Origin: Giardia muris
Lineage: Eukaryota; Fornicata; Diplomonadida; Hexamitidae
NCBI GenBank assembly: GCA_006247105.1
Contig: CM016925.1
Coordinates: 682,001-746,000 of the forward strand
Direction of reading: 5' to 3'
DNA: 64,000 nt
Every line of letters begins with the position of its first letter. Within the stretch, counting starts at the first letter, position 1. Of this stretch, positions 62,601-64,000 are shown one piece after another. The translations under genes and the position numbers were made by a program. The notes beneath the pieces were generated by a model. That model searched no databases, had not been told where the DNA came from, and saw only the letters and a list, made by a program, of their open reading frames with translations.

Positions 62601-64000
62601 GCTTTTGCAGTACCATGAGTAATAAAGTAAAGAGACGATATAGTCCTGCAAGCGGGTCATGAGGTGAGAGATGTAGACCGTGTCATAAGCCGTACCATTG
62701 TAACTAACATCTGGAACGTCAAGAGAAAGGCTACGGAGCTTCCGGAAGAAGGCGGAAAAGGTCGCTGGTCGATTCAGACGACGGATGAGAAAGGCCGCAG
62801 TATAAACGAGGTCTCGTTCCGAAATTGGACTACTACGAACGAGTTCCATGCAAGCCATGACTCGCTCCATCGTGACTGGGGCCGTTTGCGACTCAACTTT
62901 ATGTCCCGTCCTGAACGTATGAAAAACCATGAGTAGGTCCGTGGGGAAGTAACTAGCGTCAACCACAAACGGGCCACATTGCTTGAAAAACTGGCTCGGT
63001 GGGGTTCCGATTGGAGGGTGAACATTCATGGAAATTGAACGGTAGTTGAAAAAGAAATGCGGTTGAGTCATTCGATCTCCATATCGATCCGACCGTCCAT
63101 AGGTTCTGGGTTTGGGAGCGTGCATATCGGCCCAACTATCAAGTGTTTGATGCTTGTTCCGAAGGAAGAGGTGCAACACTTGGAGTAATGCATGTTCAGT
63201 TTGTGTGAAAACAAGATTACTCCCAAAGACCGGTCTACACCTATCATCGACGTCGGAAAAGAGGGTTTGGAAGAGATGATCGAGCATCGTACGATTCCGA
63301 TGACGTTTTCCACGCTGAACATACCGCTGAAGTGACTCGAGTGAGTTAAAGAGATACGTGGCGACCTTATCAATGGCATCCAAGCGTTTCATCGTCCGAA
63401 TGAGACGGATATTGAGGGTGATATAGAAGGAGGTGACAGCCAGGACGATTGCGAGACAGAGGAAGACGAACGTAACGATGAGGAGGATTGTGGCATGTTG
63501 CATATCAATAAGAGGGGAGATGATGGCCATGAACGAAAGTATCGAGGTGATGATGCTAAGGACAAGGATCTCGAGGTCGAGCTGCAAATTTCCGGACATT
63601 GAGACGGAGGATTGTTGAAGAATTACATGAAACAAGGAAAATAAGAACAAGATGGTACAACATAGCTGTGAGGAGGCTTGAAAGCAACCGGAGGCCATAT
63701 GAAGGACCACGAAGGAAAAGTTATAGAAGACAAGTGCTCGTGGATCGGGTGGGACGAATTCCGTTGATGTACGAAGAATTGGGATGACATAAAGAGAGAT
63801 GATGAGGTCTTGAATGACGATGAGGATAATAGCCAACAGCTTGAGTAACCATTCGAAGTAGTACAGGATCCCGCTCGTTATGGAATAGACCCAAACGGAA
63901 TAAAGGATGATTTGGCTGAACAATACTTGATTGATCAGAATATGCCATAGGATCCCTATGATAAGGCGTCGGCGTAAGACGCCACGATGTAGGGTGATAT
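53670..64000 (-). CDS. Giant multi-pass membrane protein, N-terminus beyond the window
   Basis: One frame runs from the stop at 53670 to the right edge without interruption. No ATG occurs in its first 75 visible codons, so it starts beyond base 64000 and has at least 3,443 residues. Numbering codon 63923-63921 as 1, hydrophobic helices lie near 3-50, 65-95, 110-175, 1670-1695, 2130-2165, 2305-2325, 2610-2675, 2890-2915, 3205-3240 and 3375-3405. Long extracellular-type loops (about 440, 290 and 200 residues) separate some of them. Cys motifs YHCPTCIDKI (about 3046) and CEHNIPSQWCKFCDG (about 3107) may bind zinc. No cyclase, kinase, transporter or protease motif is seen. It is faintly like the giant TmcB-type proteins of other protists, which I cannot verify. 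Confidence 0.85.
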   Translation of the reverse strand, partial: ITLHRGVLRRRLIIGILWHILINQVLFSQIILYSVWVYSITSGILYYFEWLLKLLAIILIVIQDLIISLYVIPILRTSTEFVPPDPRALVFYNFSFVVLHMASGCFQASSQLCCTILFLFSLFHVILQQSSVSMSGNLQLDLEILVLSIITSILSFMAIISPLIDMQHATILLIVTFVFLCLAIVLAVTSFYITLNIRLIRTMKRLDAIDKVATYLFNSLESLQRYVQRGKRHRNRTMLDHLFQTLFSDVDDRCRPVFGSNLVFTQTEHALLQVLHLFLRNKHQTLDSWADMHAPKPRTYGRSDRYGDRMTQPHFFFNYRSISMNVHPPIGTPPSQFFKQCGPFVVDASYFPTDLLMVFHTFRTGHKVESQTAPVTMERVMACMELVRSSPISERDLVYTAAFLIRRLNRPATFSAFFRKLRSLSLDVPDVSYNGTAYDTVYISHLMTRLQDYIVSLLYYSWYCKSDNEASRVRLCSYLLDVVGYTDDFVRLTEGLIPKDQQTESSPTSEYVLHEIFSVQRLLAGENSVLLKPLSDFVQRHLFNTSFSGQTIIGSVIPVGLISSSYSNPNNSFSASPNLDSLDLARLLSISPEDILFTDEQFLLLQRFAYAMFAFCYLNSPLYRGLFKRYTGSDAFSFTVMDDVSVLEKIVRNIYAQTIRGVRRTMSSTAIIWIRLLKFLKISLSGLVIGRTSLFSFGRHICCPSQSYSPYIDSAFALLNYKLELVIFRLIFVHCFIYEATKNVAFIMQTHQKVSRTNTQFWRYKVVHMNLMWVRRHLDSLHKTGKLPFGRSFILGVNRRRLRLKTDLVSLRLINDIVCSDVERLLGEIDHKSDCRRSSQNTNSYLSASSCNQQNPTDGKYPFIDADFFMLQSVLINCVQYIEHWFWEHDYVSSSVEALSEDNFVRQMSDNCNIAAIVAHQLRLLKVLNQLAQTYLQFLFFLCENFSLVGVSGLKDFCARPFSADSHSLHPMAEDELGNSELVSAEVKRATLANIECTDFLGMHISSAAQLLTSLATETMALHGTNLDCFLRNTLCPRFASLQKYLFRTELHALQNLIIPSSAHPFTGSLLYGRVRRYYVGTLEHYIRLRLYAFILAVQQMPDWKAHVTGVLDEIMQSLSLRTDVELKRLIAMIQLEYVALLRSLLRCLHVLFILFNEEPNNPTILLTIEMLRTEFSLGSLTSSLPLINFKATLMEVKQRDCNNRSHIENAYVYLSNFLSTDNLYTLFGAISAYNKSRINGAYLASVCHKIDFNTVLMTELPLSWRHRCVSQMEQACAFTTFGPGVFLNRRILGGMSNVLDPLKKFQNSDTQNLLHEISQNPFDLDVYLSLLRDPLSNFRRSCSDCRESLSGRCAIHRRLARMVVKCDSTYGIMYEVTRRYGPHPWVIGFHDWIAGNYAFLSTIVTTHVPVSTVSIVDKAGYVRSNMTIKSPTISRKQYLHTLGYESEGERKSGTPNGLFRYHTYYSLEFPACPSRSARGRGRQRMTSFPYRQSLFAAPKTPDSLRYEKIELATRLFDDSFYQVIIPSRFYRNMQMQQLRFAKSVSGLIRGYEFVMANVRLPIEFYKRLNAIAVSIAGVRGNKYVAMVSFRMVVLSPIIHGIRHALQSVFIATQDISHWMHAKNPIKQFFRGPPLLNPQVLPASVSDHGASSVDTVYSTRGRNSDVKPGRMFQGIDRANEFEISRVFRDIFSSIGHLSFIFLWLSLLIMVLIGIELLTMTRHTNRYIPLIKLSNQWLELPFLYYSERFTDLLPKDALPSEVAYPFAPCTSTCDFKSIWNEEFVIFTSTCRSDYIRNETFARYDALVTDVLDIFAGALEEEERPSHELVDAVLQRINGYFMSFLSALVMIFDFSKRFIYVTLERSIKANDEYFTYCPGMEPLDAYAIPVAPENTLTGLNDSFHMQDFSILSCPAIKYNETGRYFYKEIPSLPEQSQTLQSTTWNHLSSYNVINYGSLPSILLSPDVALDRSLASLSFFTRPFRISSPLFTSWDVVTQLIELAYSSITMSLASMLNYHETLASLGEQGSKFTLLDIVTDPEGVSIASRLYELFYTNRKGTYQAVPLRKDYVLDTRRGITPPSVSKSMEYLYPDIQTHRSADINFISPEHPLLQYAETLILAALPGSYSLMVHQLNMGLYGGNSFSERRINRAVETSIGLNYGIVTICIFFHLVALVYFVTYIIILVIRLWKYNKQVYERLSAIVLDVIKHNGLGGIYAIQALLKNKPELTKRYSGTLQAMDRLISNVEAPETHIVAAKQHAKRTTSPKVYTSKATSKRVILPSLEDSSSIHFHLGISPNDPLYGLRSEWRSFTEPTPEVTKCVQCLSMQQRSDALIKCLLIILPLGFYIVLAMMDDFRCSFRKGYENLFARRNSFLASFNDLHSILLRRTTEAFRYAVFGLPKAISMWKLASHDVQTGFTLLTSQHPELHQELIHIQHVVDEIQKIELQMLGTTLTMACPDASFYQDYLQDAETLKYPVFMSPLFEFSPLEDRNKLLAISLSKTPIEQQIHRLASTDTIEKITSLPPYKDIFGFEPERITCQDFFKKLPLPDKDLYWIVTSAITARQTLADKHCKKTVTNGVVSYIDCDDVKTIAVAPADSLRYLPGLSLFPTLFAKYTEFLEPVYSFASVMQLNRGAHRLSFVMALVSILIIVMIDIMFFVFLDRRMRSRNPMLRVANLVAASLRYALYLALLAISFYDLFTVYKKDSFLLPTAMEEKFKMGTNYFRTLNNVLNWLTNESEYEREHLTLKRFAQEYEQLVGQQLSLSSYSIQSPNSTDFVYILPEQAFNTIGNSSMWEAIRSTYLYMDVVSDSLAKARTHESTYRKELSPDILLNILITGFAPSDKFDYTSAMLYFFQSLSSAYSTYGTILSVEMQQDINPYHSTLASIVMPTSQQANSRQDYASFPVIRAVGMWITIMYMVLILCLMANLWNIPYYRPTEDEIIILGQHTVKAMFVVILAYNGKTYRFVTMVEYPDEHMYSLIRVTPAFRAIIRSEIHNRVRQNPELFLESRPDFTTVLIYTETDMPVNTNGNGSSDADLTPEDVLRFYLHERANEIRVYPATLNLAMPFYHCPTCIDKIIVKITHLNHQNRLQSYRIATKVPYNIKFEHDFPLLVRYVPVSLLYTNFQSMGMCEHNIPSQWCKFCDGKDASTPLPISNGPGDHKPIYLDIRTIFTPISDRLTEKIDQLVKGSNVDTHKKTSNDHGSAKTIFKNLANRLLTDQMPVLNQARIVRLYLGAIIGVLLSCIIAQFVFIALYATRTRKHMSAYSILGHILFYTKRLLTATMDHTENIVEGSISLLQKQYLENLIDQYRALLTTGYVRIGRIPNECGLRAHFYGLIDALLELEYRCSLLQEETTAGPRMYGLYAHMMTQYRVVINAAREATEGLVGCKPIATNRTAFFTPIAILLFFLLAIVLNYAFAWRYNQSLVRLGHLLELIKK

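Noticed and set aside
1..64000. Spliceosomal introns
   Set aside because: Every recognised gene reads through as one frame and I saw no Giardia-type GTATGT with a branch-site/CACAG 3' end by eye. A motif search could still reveal one in the unknown genes.
1..64000. Hexamitin-type genetic code (TAA/TAG as Gln), suggesting Spironucleus or Trepomonas
   Set aside because: TAA or TAG ends several genes exactly where the families should end, and neither occurs inside the conserved genes.
1..64000. Variant surface proteins, transposons, CRISPR arrays or integrated virus
   Set aside because: No CxxC-rich surface protein with a CRGKA-type tail, no transposase or reverse transcriptase, and no spaced repeat array was seen. 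The GAT repeat at 42404-42450 is coding low complexity.

Overview
The window reads as nuclear DNA of a diplomonad protist, most likely a Giardia species. The genes are intronless as far as I can see by eye and packed almost end to end: gaps are mostly 1-100 bp, several neighbours overlap, and only one gap exceeds 300 bp. Most start codons follow an A-rich or AT-rich tract, as in Giardia promoters with very short 5' leaders. The gene content is eukaryotic (SF3a spliceosome subunits, eL13, NOT3/5, a MYST acetyltransferase, ALG7, V-ATPase subunit e). The NEK-kinase/ankyrin and '21.1' ankyrin proteins are a Giardia hallmark. TAA and TAG end several genes (for example 11170, 15959, 26618, 49703), so the code is standard, which argues against hexamitin diplomonads that read these codons as Gln. 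Species cannot be settled from the sequence alone.

Layout. 1-9.4 kb: a large unknown protein cut by the left edge, a small coiled-coil protein, a cyclin, a HECT ubiquitin ligase, an unknown protein and ribosomal protein eL13. 9.4-20.3 kb: a NOT3/NOT5 subunit of CCR4-NOT, a large possible vesicle-tethering protein, SF3A3, a coiled-coil protein resembling IFT20, a MYST histone acetyltransferase and a long DYRK-type kinase. 20.3-34.5 kb: a WD40 protein, an unknown protein, a NEK pseudokinase with ankyrin repeats, a 21.1 ankyrin protein, a coiled-coil protein, a rhodanese-methyltransferase fusion and three unknowns. 34.5-44.4 kb: disordered proteins, a ZMYND12-like ciliary protein, glycogen branching enzyme, a 332-bp non-coding gap, a second NEK pseudokinase/ankyrin protein, a bromodomain protein and SF3A2. 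44.4-53.7 kb: a second DYRK-type kinase, ALG7 (first step of N-glycosylation), an ankyrin protein whose pseudokinase sits at the C-terminus, a MEMO1 homologue, one NEK/ankyrin kinase with all catalytic motifs intact, a UBA-like/Smr protein and V-ATPase subunit e. 53.7-64 kb: one giant multi-pass membrane protein of at least 3,443 residues that runs off the right edge.

How they fit together. There are no operons; the genes belong to separate housekeeping systems. The recurring themes are phosphorylation and scaffolding (two DYRK-type kinases, one intact NEK, three NEK-like pseudokinases, one kinase-free ankyrin protein, a cyclin), pre-mRNA and mRNA handling (SF3A2, SF3A3, NOT3/5), chromatin (MYST and bromodomain proteins) and cilium or cytoskeleton (ZMYND12-like, possible IFT20). 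Many genes are divergent with 4-53 bp between their start codons, and in one pair the start codons overlap, so shared bidirectional core promoters appear to be routine here.

All start sites were chosen at ATG codons. Where a reading frame extends upstream only through GTG or TTG, or only by overlapping a neighbour, I took the first ATG preceded by an AT-rich tract. Family assignments rest on motifs recognised by eye, with no database search.
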